Origin: Hydractinia symbiolongicarpus
Taxonomy: Eukaryota; Cnidaria; Hydrozoa; Anthoathecata; Hydractiniidae
Length of the DNA: 64,000 bases
Assembly: GCF_029227915.1 (NCBI RefSeq)
Contig: NC_079877.1
Location: 35,429,851-35,493,850 of the forward strand
Reading direction: 5' to 3'
The position numbers were made by a program, and so were the translations under genes. Shown here piece after piece: positions 40,401 through 54,000 of this stretch (position 1 is the stretch's first letter; every line of letters begins with the position of its first letter). Under the pieces are notes generated by a model. It saw nothing but the letters and a program-made list of their open reading frames with translations, had not been told where the DNA came from and did not search any database.

Positions 40401-41466
40401 GCGATTAAACCTCTTTCATTAAGCGTCTCATCAAAAATGAAAACATTTTTGAAAACTACAAGTCTCATGCGTTTTAGTGGTGAAAATATAATTTAAAAAA
40501 TCGTTCGGGAAATGAGTTTACTCCCTAGGTACTTTCTTTGTACACTTTTGACTATACGGGCCGAGTCCGGGATTTACGGGAAATCGCGGATTTTCGTTTG
40601 CCGGCGATTAAACTTCTTTTATTCAGCGTCCCATCAAATATGAAAATATTTTTGAAAACTACAAGTCTCATGCGTTTAGTGGTAAAAAAATAATATAAAA
40701 AATCCTTCGGGAAATGAGTTTACTCCCGGGGTACTTTCTTTGTATACTTTTGACTATACAGGCCGAGTCCGGGGTTTACGGGAAATGGCGGGTTTTCGTT
40801 TGCCGGCGATTAAACTCCTTTTATTCAGCGTCTCATCAAAAATGAAAACATTTTTGAAAACTACAAGTCTCATGGGTTTTAGTGTTGAAAAAATAATTTA
40901 AAAAATCGTTCTGGAAATGAGTTTACTCACAGGGTACTTTCTTTGTATACTTTTGACTATACGGGCCGAGTCCGGGATTTACGGGAAATCGCAGGTTTTC
41001 GTTTGCCGGCGATTAAACCACTTTTATTACACGTCTCATCAAAAATGAAAACATTTTTGAAAACTACAAGTCTCATGCGTTGTAGTGGTGAAAAAATAAT
41101 TTAAAAAATCGTTCGGAAAATGAGTTTACTCCCTGGGTACTTTCTTTGTATACTTTTGACTATATGGGCCAAGCCCGGGATTTACTGGAAATCGCGGGTT
41201 TTCGTTTGCAGGCGATTAAACCTCTTTCATTAAGCGTCTCATCAAAAATGAAAACATTTTTGAAAACTACAAGTCTCATGCGTTTTAGTGGTGAAAATAT
41301 AATTTAAAAAATCGTTCGGGAAATGAGTTTACTCCCTGGGTACTTTCTTTGTACACTTTTGACTATACGGGCCGAGTCCGGGATTTACGGGAAATCGCGG
41401 ATTTTTGTTTGCCGGCGATTAAACTTCTTTTATTCAGCGTCCCATCAAATATGAAAATATTTTTGA
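37005..41466. repeat. 2231-bp (11-monomer) tandem duplication
   Basis: Copy 1 is about 37005-39235 and copy 2 about 39236-41466. Rare variants shared at a constant 2231-bp offset are 'ccctaggtac' (38294 and 40525), the one-base-short 'gcgggtttcgtttgca', 'gtgaaaaaaataattt', 'cggaattgag' and 'tttgaaagctac' (37411 and 39642). The join near 39.24 kb is a hybrid monomer: a tetramer-type front ('cccatcaaatatg') with the rear of the 'gcattttagtgg' type. By eye the copies differ at only a handful of bases, so the duplication looks recent. Confidence 0.88.
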
Positions 41467-41931
41467 AAACTACAAGTCTCATGCGTTTAGTGGTAAAAAA
41501 ATAATATAAAAAATCCTTCGGGAAATGAGTTTACTCCCGGGGTACTTTCTTTGTATACTTTTGACTATACAGGCCGAGTCCGGGGTTTACGGGAAATGGC
41601 GGGTTTTCGTTTGCCGGCGATTAAACTTCTTTTATTCAGCGTCTCATCAAAAATGAAAACATTTTTGAAAACTACAAGTCTCATGGGTTTTACTGTTGAA
41701 AAAATAATTTAAAAAATCGTTCTGGAAATGAGTTTACTCACAGGGTACTTTCTTTGTATACTTTTGACTATACGGGCCGAGTCCGGGATTTACGGGAAAT
41801 CGCAGGTTTTCGTTTGCCGGCGATTAAACCACTTTTATTACACGTCTCATCAAAAATGAAAACATTTTTAAAAACTACAAGTCTCATGCGTTGTAGTGGT
41901 GAAAAAATAATTTAAAAAATCGTTCGGAAAA
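41121..41931. repeat. Reference tetramer HOR unit with monomer boundaries
   Basis: Boundaries at 'tgag' are: type 1 41121-41323 (203 bp), type 2 41324-41525 (202 bp), type 3 41526-41728 (203 bp) and type 4 41729-41931 (203 bp), total 811 bp. This gives a ready reference unit. Types 2 and 3 carry 'ccgagtcc' with 'cttcttttattcagcg'. Type 1 carries 'ccaagccc' with 'cctctttcattaagcg'. Type 4 carries 'accacttttattacacg'. Confidence 0.9.
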
Positions 41932-44157
41932 TGAGTTTACTCCCTGGGTACTTTCTTTGTATACTTTTGACTATAAGGGCCAAGCCCGGGATTTACTGGA
42001 AATCGCGGGTTTTCGTTTGCAGGCGATTAAACCTCTTTCATTAAGCGTCTCATCAAAAATGAAAACATTTTTGAAAACTACAAGTCTCATGCGTTTTAGT
42101 GGTGAAAATATAATTTAAAAAATCGTTCGGGAAATGAGTTTACTCCCTGGGTACTTTCTTTGTACACTTTTGACTATACGGGCCGAGTCCGGGATTTACG
42201 GGAAATCGCGGATTTTCGTTTGCCGGCGATTAAACTTCTTTTATTCAGCGTCCCATCAAATATGAAAATATTTTTGAAAACTACAAGTCTCGTGCGTTTT
42301 GTGGTAAAAAAATAATATAAAAAATCCTTCGGGAAATGAGTTTACTCTCGGGGTACTTTCTTTGTATACTTTTGACTATACAGGCCGAGTCCGGGGTTTA
42401 CGGGAAATGGCGGGTTTTCGTTTGCCGGCGATTAAACTTCTTTTATTCAGCGTCTCATCAAAAATGAAAACATTTTTGAAAACTACAAGTCTCATGGGTT
42501 TTAGTGTTGAAAAAATAATTTAAAAAATCGTTCTGGAAATGAGTTTACTCACAGGGTACTTTCTTTGTATACTTTTGACTATACGGGCCGAGTCCGGGAT
42601 TTACGGGAAATCGCAGGTTTTCGTTTGCCGGCGATTAAACCACTTTTATTACACGTCTCATCAAAAATGAAAACATTTTTGAAAACTACAAGTCTCATGC
42701 GTTGTAGTGGTGAAAAAATAATTTAAAAAATCGTTCGGAAAATGAGTTTACTCCCTGGGTACTTTCTTTGTATACTTTTGACTATATGGGCCAAGCCCGG
42801 GATTTACTGGAAATCGCGGGTTTTCGTTTGCAGGCGATTAAACCTCTTTCATTAAGCGTCTCATCAAAAATGAAAACATTTTTGAAAACTACAAGTCTCA
42901 TGCGTTTTAGTGGTGAAAATATAATTTAAAAAATCGTTCGGGAAATGAGTTTACTCCCTGGGTACTTTCTTTGTACACTTTTGACTATACGGGCCGAGTC
43001 CGGGATTTACGGGAAATCGCGGATTTTCGTTTGCCGGCGATTAAACTTCTTTTATTCAGCGTCCCATCAAATATGAAAATATTTTTGAAAACTACAAGTC
43101 TCATGCGTTTAGTGGTAAAAAAATAATATAAAAAATCCTTCGGGAAATGAGTTTACTCCCGGGGTACTTTCTTTGTATACTTTTGACTATACAGGCCGAG
43201 TCCGGGGTTTACGGGAAATGGCGGGTTTTCGTTTGCCGGCGATTAAACTTCTTTTATTCAGCGTCTCATCAAAAATGAAAACATTTTTGAAAACTACAAG
43301 TCTCATGGGTTTTACTGTTGAAAAAATAATTTAAAAAATCGTTCTGGAAATGAGTTTACTCACAGGGTACTTTCTTTGTATACTTTTGACTATACGGGCC
43401 GAGTCCGGGATTTACGGGAAATCGCAGGTTTTCGTTTGCCGGCGATTAAACCACTTTTATTACACGTCTCATCAAAAATGAAAACATTTTTAAAAACTAC
43501 AAGTCTCATGCGTTGTAGTGGTGAAAAAATAATTTAAAAAATCGTTCGGAAAATGAGTTTACTCCCTGGGTACTTTCTTTGTATACTTTTGACTATAAGG
43601 GCCAAGCCCGGGATTTACTGGAAATCGCGGGTTTTCGTTTGCAGGCGATTAAACCTCTTTCATTAAGCGTCTCATCAAAAATGAAAACATTTTTGAAAAC
43701 TACAAGTCTCATGCGTTTTAGTGGTGAAAATATAATTTAAAAAATCGTTCGGGAAATGAGTTTACTCCCTGGGTACTTTCTTTGTACACTTTTGACTATA
43801 CGGGCCGAGTCCGGGATTTACGGGAAATCGCGGATTTTCGTTTGCCGGCGATTAAACTTCTTTTATTCAGCGTCCCATCAAATATGAAAATATTTTTGAA
43901 AACTACAAGTCTCGTGCGTTTTGTGGTAAAAAAATAATATAAAAAATCCTTCGGGAAATGAGTTTACTCCCGGGGTACTTTCTTTGTATACTTTTGACTA
44001 TACAGGCCGAGTCCGGGGTTTACGGGAAATGGCGGGTTTTCGTTTGCCGGCGATTAAACTTCTTTTATTCAGCGTCTCATCAAAAATGAAAACATTTTTG
44101 AAAACTACAAGTCTCATGGGTTTTAGTGTTGAAAAAATAATTTAAAAAATCGTTCTG
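41690..44157. repeat. 1622-bp (octamer) super-repeat within the tetramer tract
   Basis: Private variants alternate between successive tetramers: 'gttttactgttg' (tactg at 41691 and 43313, but 'tagtgttg' in the tetramer between), 'ctataagggcc' (41971 and 43593) and 'ctcgtgcgttttgtgg' (42291 and 43913). Each pair is 1622 bp apart. The tetramers are thus being copied in pairs. One difference is 'actctcgggg' near 42.35 kb against 'actcccgggg' near 43.97 kb. Confidence 0.88.
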
Positions 44158-46719
44158 GAAATGAGTTTACTCACAGGGTACTTTATTTGTATACTTTTGA
44201 CTATACGGGCCGAGTCCGGGATTTACGGGAAATCGCAGGTTTTCGTTTGCCGGCGATTAAACCACTTTTATTACACGTCTCATCAAAAATGAAAACATTT
44301 CTGAAAACTACAAGTCTCATGCATTTTAGTTGTGAAAAAATAATTTAAAATATCGTTCGGGAATTGAGTTTACTCACAGGGTACTTTCTTTGTATACATT
44401 CGACTATACGGGCCAAGCCCAGGATTTACGGGAAATCGCGGGTTTTCGTTTGCCGGCGATTAAACCTCTTTCATTAAGCGTCTCATCAATAATGAAAACG
44501 TTTTTGAAAACTACAAGTCTCATGCGTTTTAGTGGTGAAAAAATATTTTAAAAATCGTTCGGGAAATGAGTTTACTCCCTAGGTACATTCTTTGTATACT
44601 TTTGACTATACGGGCCGAGTCCGGGATTTACGGGAAGTCGCGGGTTTTCGTTTGCCGGCGTTTAAACTTCTTTTATTCAGCGTCTCATCAAAAATGAAAA
44701 CATTTTTGAAAACTACAAGTCTCATGGGCTTTAGTGGTGAAATAATAATTTAAAAAATCGTTCGGGAAATGAGTATACACCCTGGGTACTTTCTTTGTAT
44801 ACTTTTGACTATACGGGCCGAGTCCAGGATTTACGTGAAATCGCAGGTTTCCGTTTGCCGGCGAATAAACCACTTTCATTAAGCGTCTCATCAAAAATGA
44901 AAACATTTCTGAAAACTACAAGTCTCATGTGTATTAGTGGTGAAAAGATAATTTAAAAAATCGTTCGGGAAATGAGTTTACTCCCTGGGTACTTTCTTTG
45001 TATACTTTTGACTATACGGGCCGAGTCCGGGATTTACGGGAAATCGCAGGTTTTCCTTTGCCGGCGATTAAACTTCCTTTAGTCAGCGTCTCATCAAAAA
45101 TGAAAACATTTTTGAAAACTACAAGTCTCATGCGTTGTAGTGGTGAAAAAATAATTTAAAAAATCGTTCGGAAAATGAGTTTACTCCCTGGGTATTTTCT
45201 TTGTATACTTTTGACTATATGGGCCAAGCCCGGGATTTACTGGAAATCGCGGGTTTTCGTTTGCCGGCGATTAAACCTCTTTCATTAAGCGTCTCATCAA
45301 AAATGAAAACATTTTTGAAAACTACAAGTCTCATGCGTTTTAGTGGTGAAAATATAATTTAAAAAATCGTTTGGGAAATGAGTTTACTCCCTGGGTACTT
45401 TCTTTGTACACTTTTGACTATACGGGCCGAGTCCGGGATTTACGGGAAATCGCAGGTTTTCCTTTGCCGGCGATTAAACTTCTTTTATTCAGCGTCTCAT
45501 CAAAAATGAAAACATTTTTGAAAACTACAAGTCTCATGCGTTGTAGTGGTGAAAAAATAATTTAAAAAATCGTTCGGAAAATGAGTTTACTCCCTGGGTA
45601 CTTTCTTTGTATACTTTTGGCTATATGGGCCAAGCCCGGGATTTACTGGAAATCGCGGGTTTTCGTTTGCCGGCGATTAAACTTCTTTTATTCAGCGTCC
45701 CATCAAATATGAAAACATTTTTGAAAACTACAAGTCTCATGCGTTTAGTGGTAAAAAAATAATATAAAAAATCCTTCGGGAAATGAGTTTACTCCCGGGG
45801 TACTTTCTTTGTATACTTTTGACTATACGGGCCGAGTCCGGGATTTACGGGAAATCGCAGGTTTTCGTTTGCCGGCGATTAAACCACTTTTATTACACGT
45901 CTCATCAAAAATGAAAACATTTTTGAAAACTACAAGTCTCATGCGTTGCAGTGGTGAAAAAATAATTTAAAAAATCGTTCGGAAAATGAGTTTACTCCCT
46001 GGGTACTTTCTTTGTATACTTTTGACTATATGGGCCAAGCCCGGGATTTACTGGAAATCGCGGGTTTTCGTTTGCAGGCGATTAAACCTCTTTCATTAAG
46101 CGTCTCATCAAAAATGAAAACATTTTTGAAAACTACAAGTCTCATGCGTTTTAGTGGTGAAAATATAATTTAAAAAATCGTTCGGGAAATGAGTTTACTC
46201 CCTGGGTACTTTCTTTGTACACTTTTGACTATACGGGCCGAGTCCGGGATTTACGGGAAATCGCGGATTTTCGTTTGCCGGCGATTAAACTTCTTTTATT
46301 CAGCGTCCCATCAAATATGAAAATATTTTTGAAAACTACAAGTCTCATGCGTTTAGTGGTAAAAAAATAATATAAAAAATCCTTCGGGAAATGAGTTTAC
46401 TCCCGGGGTACTTTCTTTGTATACTTTTGACCATACAGGCCGAGTCCGGGGTTTACGGGAAATGGCGGGTTTTCGTTTGCCGGCGATTAAACTTCTTTTA
46501 TTCAGCGTCTCATCAAAAATGAAAACATTTTTGAAAACTACAAGTCTCATGGGTTTTAGTGTTGAAAAAATAATTTAAAAAATCGTTCTGGAAATGAGTT
46601 TACTCACAGGGTACTTTCTTTGTATACTTTTGACTATACGGTCCGAGTCCGGGATTTACGGGAAATCGCAGGTTTTCGTTTGCCGGCGATTAAACCACTT
46701 TTATTACACGTCTCATCAA

Positions 46720-49557
46720 AAATGAAAACATTTCTGAAAACTACAAGTCTCATGCATTTTAGTTGTGAAAAAATAATTTAAAATATCGTTTGGGAAATGA
46801 GTTTACTCACAGGGTACTTTCTTTGTATACATTCGACTATACGGGCTAAGCCCGGGATTTACGGGAAATCGCGGGTTTTCGTGTGCCGGCGATTAAACCT
46901 CTTTCATTAAGCGTCTCATCAAAAATGAAAACGTTTTTGAAAACTACAAGTCTCATGCATTTTAGTGGTGAAAAAATAATTTAAAATATCGTTCGGGAAT
47001 TGAATTTACTCACAGGGTACTTTCTTTGTATACATTCGACTATACGGGCCAAGCCCAGGATTTACGGGAAATCGCGGGTTTTCGTTTGCCGGCGATTAAA
47101 CCTCTTTCATTAAGCGTCTCATCAATAATGAAAACGTTTTTGAAAACTACAAGTCTCATGCGTTTTAGTGGTGAAAAAATATTTTAAAAATCGTTCGGGA
47201 AATGAGTTTACTCCCTGGGTACATTCTTTGTATACTTTTGACTATACGGGCCGAGTCCGGGATTTACGGGAAGTCGCGGGTTTTCGTTTGCCGGCGTTTA
47301 AACTTCTTTTATTCAGCGTCTCATCAAAAATGAAAACATTTTTGAAAACTACAAGTCTCATGGGCTTTAGTGGTGAAATAATAATTTAAAAAATCGTTTG
47401 GGAAATGAGTATACACCCTGGGTACTTTCTTTGTATACTTTTGACTATACGGGCCGAGTCCAGGATTTACGGGAAATCGCAGGTTTTCGTTTGCCGGCGA
47501 ATAAACCACTTTCATTAAGCGTCTCATCAAAAATGAAAACATTTCTGAAAACTACAAGTCTCATGCGTTTTAGTGGTGAAAAGATAACTTAAAAAATCGT
47601 TCGGGAAATGAGTTTACTCCCTGGGTACTTTCTTTGTATACTTTTGACTATACGGGCCGAGTCCGGGATTTACGGGAAATCGCAGGTTTTCCTTTGCCGG
47701 CGATTAAACTTCCTTTATTCAGCGTCTCATCAAAAATGAAAACATTTTTGAAAACTACAAGTCTCATGCGTTTTAGTGGTGAAAATATAATTTAAAAAAT
47801 CTTTCCGGAAATGAGTTTACTCCCTGGCTACTTTCTTTGTACACTTTTGACTATACGGGCCGAGTCCGGGATTTACGGGAAATCGCGGATTTTCGTTTGC
47901 CGGCGATTAAACTTCTTTTATTCAGCGTCCCATCAAATATGAAAATATTTTTGAAAACTACAAGTCTCATGCGTTTAGTGGTAAAAAAATAATATAAAAA
48001 ATCCTTCGGGAAATGAGTTTACTCCCGGGGTACTTTCTTTGTATACTTTTGACTATACAGGCCGAGTCCGGGGTTTACGGGAAATGGCGGGTTTTCGTTT
48101 GCCGGCGATTAAACTTCTTTTATTCAGCGTCTCATCAAAAATGAAAACATTTCTGAAAACTACAAGTCTCATGCATTTTAGTTGTGAAAAAATAATTTAA
48201 AATATCGTTTGGGAAATGAGTTTACTCACAGGGTACTTTCTTTGTATACATTCGACTATACGGGCTAAGCCCGGGATTTACGGGAAATCGCGGGTTTTCG
48301 TGTGCCGGCGATTAAACCTCTTTCATTAAGCGTCTCATCAAAAATGAAAACGTTTTTGAAAACTACAAGTCTCATGCATTTTAGTGGTGAAAAAATAATT
48401 TAAAATATCGTTCGGAAATTGAATTTACTCACAGGGTACTTTCTTTGTATACATTCGACTATACGGGCCAAGCCCAGGATTTACGGGAAATCGCGGGTTT
48501 TCGTTTGCCGGCGATTAAACCTCTTTCATTAAGCGTCTCATCAATAATGAAAACGTTTTTGAAAACTACAAGTCTCATGCGTTTTAGTGGTGAAAAAATA
48601 TTTTAAAAATCGTTCGGGAAATGAGTTTACTCCCTGGGTACATTCTTTGTATACTTTTGACTATACGGGCCGAGTCCGGGATTTACGGGAAGTCGCGGGT
48701 TTTCGTTTGCCGGCGTTTAAACTTCTTTTATTCAGCGTCTCATCAAAAATGAAAACATTTTTGAAAACTACAAGTCTCATGGGCTTTAGTGGTGAAATAA
48801 TAATTTAAAAAATCGTTTGGGAAATGAGTATACACCCTGGGTACTTTCTTTGTATACTTTTGACTATACGGGCCGAGTCCAGGATTTACGGGAAATCGCA
48901 GGTTTTCGTTTGCCGGCGAATAAACCACTTTCATTAAGCGTCTCATCAAAAATGAAAACATTTCTGAAAACTACAAGTCTCATGCGTTTTAGTGGTGAAA
49001 AGATAACTTAAAAAATCGTTCGGGAAATGAGTTTACTCCCTGGGTACTTTCTTTGTATACTTTTGACTATACGGGCCGAGTCCGGGATTTACGGGAAATC
49101 GCAGGTTTTCCTTTGCCGGCGATTAAACTTCCTTTATTCAGCGTCTCATCAAAAATGAAAACATTTTTGAAAACTACAAGTCTCATGCGTTTTAGTGGTG
49201 AAAATATAATTTAAAAAATCTTTCCGGAAATGAGTTTACTCCCTGGCTACTTTCTTTGTACACTTTTGACTATACGGGCCGAGTCCGGGATTTACGGGAA
49301 ATCGCGGATTTTCGTTTGCCGGCGATTAAACTTCTTTTATTCAGCGTCCCATCAAATATGAAAATATTTTTGAAAACTACAAGTCTCATGCGTTTAGTGG
49401 TAAAAAAATAATATAAAAAATCCTTCGGGAAATGAGTTTACTCCCGGGGTACTTTCTTTGTATACTTTTGACTATACAGGCCGAGTCCGGGGTTTACGGG
49501 AAATGGCGGGTTTTCGTTTGCCGGCGATTAAACTTCTTTTATTCAGCGTCTCATCAA
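46720..49557. repeat. 1419-bp (7-monomer) tandem duplication
   Basis: Copy 1 is about 46720-48138 and copy 2 about 48139-49557. Shared rare variants at exactly 1419 bp are 'cgtgtgccggcg' (46881 and 48300), 'gataacttaaaaaatcg' (about 47584 and 49003), 'ctttccgg' (47801 and 49220) and 'gcattttagttgtg'. Edges lie within the 'cgtctcatcaaaaatgaaaa' block. Confidence 0.87.
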
Positions 49558-49999
49558 AAATGAAAACATTTTTGAAAACTACAAGTCTCATGGGTTTTAG
49601 TGTTGAAAAAATAATTTAAAAAATCGTTCTGGAAATGAGTTTACTCACAGGGTACTTTCTTTGTATACATTCGACTATACGGGCCAAGCCCGGGATTTAC
49701 GGGAAATCGCGGGTTTTCGTTTGCCGGCGATTAAACCTCTTTCATTAAGCGTCTCATCAAAAATGAAAACGTTTTTGAGAACTACAAGTCTCATGCATTT
49801 TAGTGGTGAAAAAATAATTTAAAATATCGTTCGGGAATTGAGTTTACTCACAGGGTACTTTCTTTGTATACTTTTGACTATACGGGCCGAGTCCAGGATT
49901 TACGGGAAATCGCAGGTTTTCGTTTGCCGGCGAATAAACCACTTTCATTAAGCGTCTCATCAAAAATGAAAACATTTCTGAAAACTACAAGTCTCATGC

Positions 50000-51000
50000 G
50001 TTTTAGTGGTGAAAAGATAATTTAAAAAATCGTTCGGGAAATGAGTTTACTCCCTGGGTACTTTCTTTGTATACTTTTGACTATACGGGCCGAGTCCGGG
50101 ATTTACGGGAAATCGCAGGTTTTCCTTTGCCGGCGATTAAACTTCCTTTATTCAGCGTCTCATCAAAAATGAAAACATTTTTGAAAACTACAAGTCTCAT
50201 GCGCTGTAGTGGTGAAAAAATAATTTAAAAAATCGTTCGGAAAATGAGTTTACTCCCTGGGTACTTTCTTTGTATACTTTTGACTATATGGGCCAAGCCC
50301 GGGATTTACTGGAAATCGCGGGTTTTCGTTTGCCGGCGATTAAACCTCTTTCATTAAGCGTCTCATCAAAAATGAAAACATTTTTGAAAACTACAAGTCT
50401 CATGCGTTTTAGTGGTGAAAATATAATTTAAAAAATCGTTCGGGAAATGAGTTTACTCCCTGGGTACTTTCTTTGTACACTTTTGACTATACGGGCCGAG
50501 TCCGGGATTTACGGGAAATCGCAGGTTTTCCTTTGCCGGCGATTAAATTTCCTTTATTCAGCGTCTCATCAAAAATGAAAACATTTTTGAAAACTACAAG
50601 TCTCATGCGCTGTAGTGGTGAAAAAATAATTTAAAAAATCGTTCGGAAAATGAGTTTACTCCCTGGGTACTTTCTTTGTATACTTTTGACTATATGGGCC
50701 AAGCCCGGGATTTACTGGAAATCGCGGGTTTTCGTTTGCCGGCGATTAAACCTCTTTCATTAAGCGTCTCATCAAAAATGAAAACATTTTTGAAAACTAC
50801 AAGTCTCATGCGTTTTAGTGGTGAAAATATAATTTAAAAAATCGTTCGGGAAATGAGTTTACTCCCTGGGTACTTTCTTTGTACACTTTTGACTATACGG
50901 GCCGAGTCCGGGATTTACGGGAAATCGCAGGTTTTCCTTTGCCGGCGATTAAACTTCTTTTATTCAGCGTCTCATCAAAAATGAAAACATTTTTGAAAAC
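50000..51000. repeat. 406-bp dimer duplication
   Basis: The rare 'gcgctgtagtgg' occurs at 50201 and 50607, 406 bp or two monomers apart, followed each time by the same 'tatatgggccaagcc...ttactgg' monomer. It is a small local expansion inside super-block B copy 2. Edges are approximate. Confidence 0.65.
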
Positions 51001-54000
51001 TACAAGTCTCATGCGTTGTAGTGGTGAAAAAATAATTTAAAAAATCGTTCGGAAAATGAGTTTACTCCCTGGGTACTTTCTTTGTATACTTTTGACTATA
51101 TGGGCCAAGCCCGGGATTTACTGGAAATCGCGGGTTTTCGTTTGTCGGCGATTAAACCTCTTTCATTAAGCGTCTCATCAAAAATGAAAACATTTTTGAA
51201 AACTACAAGTCTCATGCGTTTTAGTGGTGAAAATATAATTTAAAAAATCTTTCCGGAAATGAGTTTACTCCCTGGCTACTTTCTTTGTACACTTTTGACT
51301 ATACGGGCCGAGTCCGGGATTTACGGGAAATCGCGGATTTTCGTTTGCCGGCGATTAAACTTCTTTTATTCAGCGTCCCATCAAATATGAAAATATTTTT
51401 GAAAACTACAAGTCTCATGCGTTTAGTGGTAAAAAAATAATATAAAAAATCCTTCGGGAAATGAGTTTACTCCCGGGGTACTTTCTTTGTATACTTTTGA
51501 CTATACAGGCCGAGTCCGGGGTTTACGGGAAATGGCGGGTTTTCGTTTGCCGGCGATTAAACTTCTTTTATTCAGCGTCTCATCAAAAATGAAAACATTT
51601 TTGAAAACTACAAGTCTCATGGGTTTTAGTGTTGAAAAAATAATTTAAAAAATCGTTCTGGAAATGAGTTTACTCACAGGGTACTTTCTTTGTATACATT
51701 CGACTATACGGGCCAAGCCCGGGATTTACGGGAAATCGCGGGTTTTCGTTTGCCGGCGATTAAACCTCTTTCATTAAGCGTCTCATCAAAAATGAAAACG
51801 TTTTTGAAAACTACAAGTCTCATGCATTTTAGTGGTGAAAAAATAATTTAAAATATCGTTCGGGAATTGAGTTTACTCACAGGGTACTTTCTTTGTATAC
51901 ATTCGACAATACGGGCCAAGCCCAGGATTTACGGGAAATCGCGGGTTTTCGTTTGCCGGCGATTAAACCTCTTTCATTAAGCGTCTCATCAAAAATGAAA
52001 ACGTTTTTGAAAACTACAAGTCTCATGGGCTTTAGTGGTGAAATAATAATTTGAAAAATCGTTCGGGAAATGAGTATACACCCTGGGTACTTTCTTTGTA
52101 TACTTTTGACTATACGGGCCGAGTCCAGGATTTACGGGAAATCGCAGGTTTTCGTTTTCCGGCGATTAAACCACTTTCATTAAGCGTCTCATCAAAAATG
52201 AAAACATTTCTGAAAACTACAAGTCTCATGCGTTTTAGTGGTGAAAAGATAATTTAAAAAATCGTTCAAGAAATGAGTTTACTCCCTGGGTACTTTCTTT
52301 GTATACTTTTGACTATACGGGCCGAGTCCGGGATTTACGGGAAATCGCGGGCTTTCGTTTGCCGGCGATTAAACCTCTTTCATTAAGCGTCTCATCAAAA
52401 ATGAAAACGTTTTTGAAAACTACAAGTCTCATGGGCTTTAGTGGTGAAATAATAATTTAAAAAATCGTTCGGGAAATGAGTATACACCCTGGGTACTTTC
52501 TTTGTATACTTTTGACTATACGGGCCGAGTCCAGGATTTACGGGAAATCGCAGGTTTTCGTTTGCCGGCGATTAAACCACTTTCATTAAGCGTCTCATCA
52601 AAAATGAAAACATTTCTGAAAACTACAAGTCTCATGCGTTTTAGTGGTGAAAAGATAATTTAAAAAATCGTTCGGGAAATGAGTTTACTCCCTGGGTATT
52701 TTCTTTGTATACTTTTGACTATACGGGCCGAGTCCAGGATTTACGGGAAATCGCGGATTTTCGTTTGCCGGCGATTAAACTTCTTTTATTCAGCGTCCCA
52801 TAAAATATAAAAATATTTTTGAAAACTACAAGTCTCATGCGTTTAGTGGTAAAAAAATAATATAAAAAATCCTTCGGGAAATGAGTTTACTCCCGGGGTA
52901 CTTTCTTTGTATACTTTTCACTATACAGGCCGAGTCCGGGGTTTACGGGAAATGGCGGGTTTTCGTTTGCCGGCGATTAAACTTCTTTTATTCAGCGTCT
53001 CATCAAAAATGAAAACATTTTTGAAAACTACAAGTCTCATGCGTTGTAGTGGTGAAAAAATAATTTAAAAAATCGTTCGGAAAATGAGTTTACTCCCTGG
53101 GTACTTTCTTTGTATACTTTTGACTATATGGGCCAAGCCCGGGATTTACTGGAAATCGCGGGTTTTCGTTTGCCGGCGATTAAACCTCTTTCATTAAGCG
53201 TCTCATCAAAAATGAAAACATTTTTGAAAACTACAAGTCTCATGCGTTTTAGTGGTGAAAATATAATTTAAAAAATCGTTCGGGAAATGAGTTTACTCCC
53301 TGGGTACTTTCTTTGTACACTTTTGACTATACGGGCCGAGTCCAGGATTTACGGGAAATCGCAGGTTTTCGTTTGCCGGCGAATAAACCACTTTCATTAA
53401 GCGTCTCATCAAAAATGAAAACATTTCTGAAAACTACAAGTCTCATGCGTTTTAGTGGTGAAAAGATATTTTAAAAAATCGTTCGGGAAATGAGTTTACT
53501 CCCTGGGTACTTTCTTTGTATACTTTTGACTATACGGGCCGAGTCCGGGATTTACGGGAAATCGCAGGTTTTCCTTTGCCGGCGATTAAACTTCTTTTAT
53601 TCAGCGTCTCATCAAAAATGAAAACATTTTTGAAAACTACAAGTCTCATGCGTTTATTGGTAAAAAAAATAATATAAAAAATCCTTCGGGAAATGAGTTT
53701 ACTCCCGGGGTACTTTCTTTGTATACTTTTGACTATACAGGCCGAGTCCGGGGTTTACGGGAAATGGCGGGTTTTCGTTTGCCGGCGATTAAACTTCTTT
53801 TATTCAGCGTCTCATCAAAAATGAAAACATTTTTGAAAACTACAAGTCTCATGGGTTTTAGTGTTGAAAAAATAATTTAAAAAATCGTTCTGGAAATGAG
53901 TTTACTCACAGGGTACTTTCTTTGTATACATTCGACTATACGGGCCAAGCCCGGGATTTACGGGAAATCGCGGGTTTTCGTTTGCCGGCGATTAAACCTC

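Larger units (their letters stand above)
40311..44300. repeat. Tetramer HOR (811 bp) tract, five units
   Basis: Units start at 40311, 41121, 41932, 42743 and 43554. The fifth is cut short near 44.30 kb, where the sequence changes to the 'catttctgaaaac' and 'gcattttagttgtg' type. Four monomer types follow in fixed order: type 1 'tatatgggccaagcc...ttactgg', type 2 'gtacacttttgac...cgtcccatcaaatatg', type 3 'cccggggtac...ggggtttac', type 4 'tcacagggtac...cacttttattacacg'. Most are 203 bp; type 2 is 202 bp because it lacks one T in 'gcgtttagtgg'. Confidence 0.9.
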
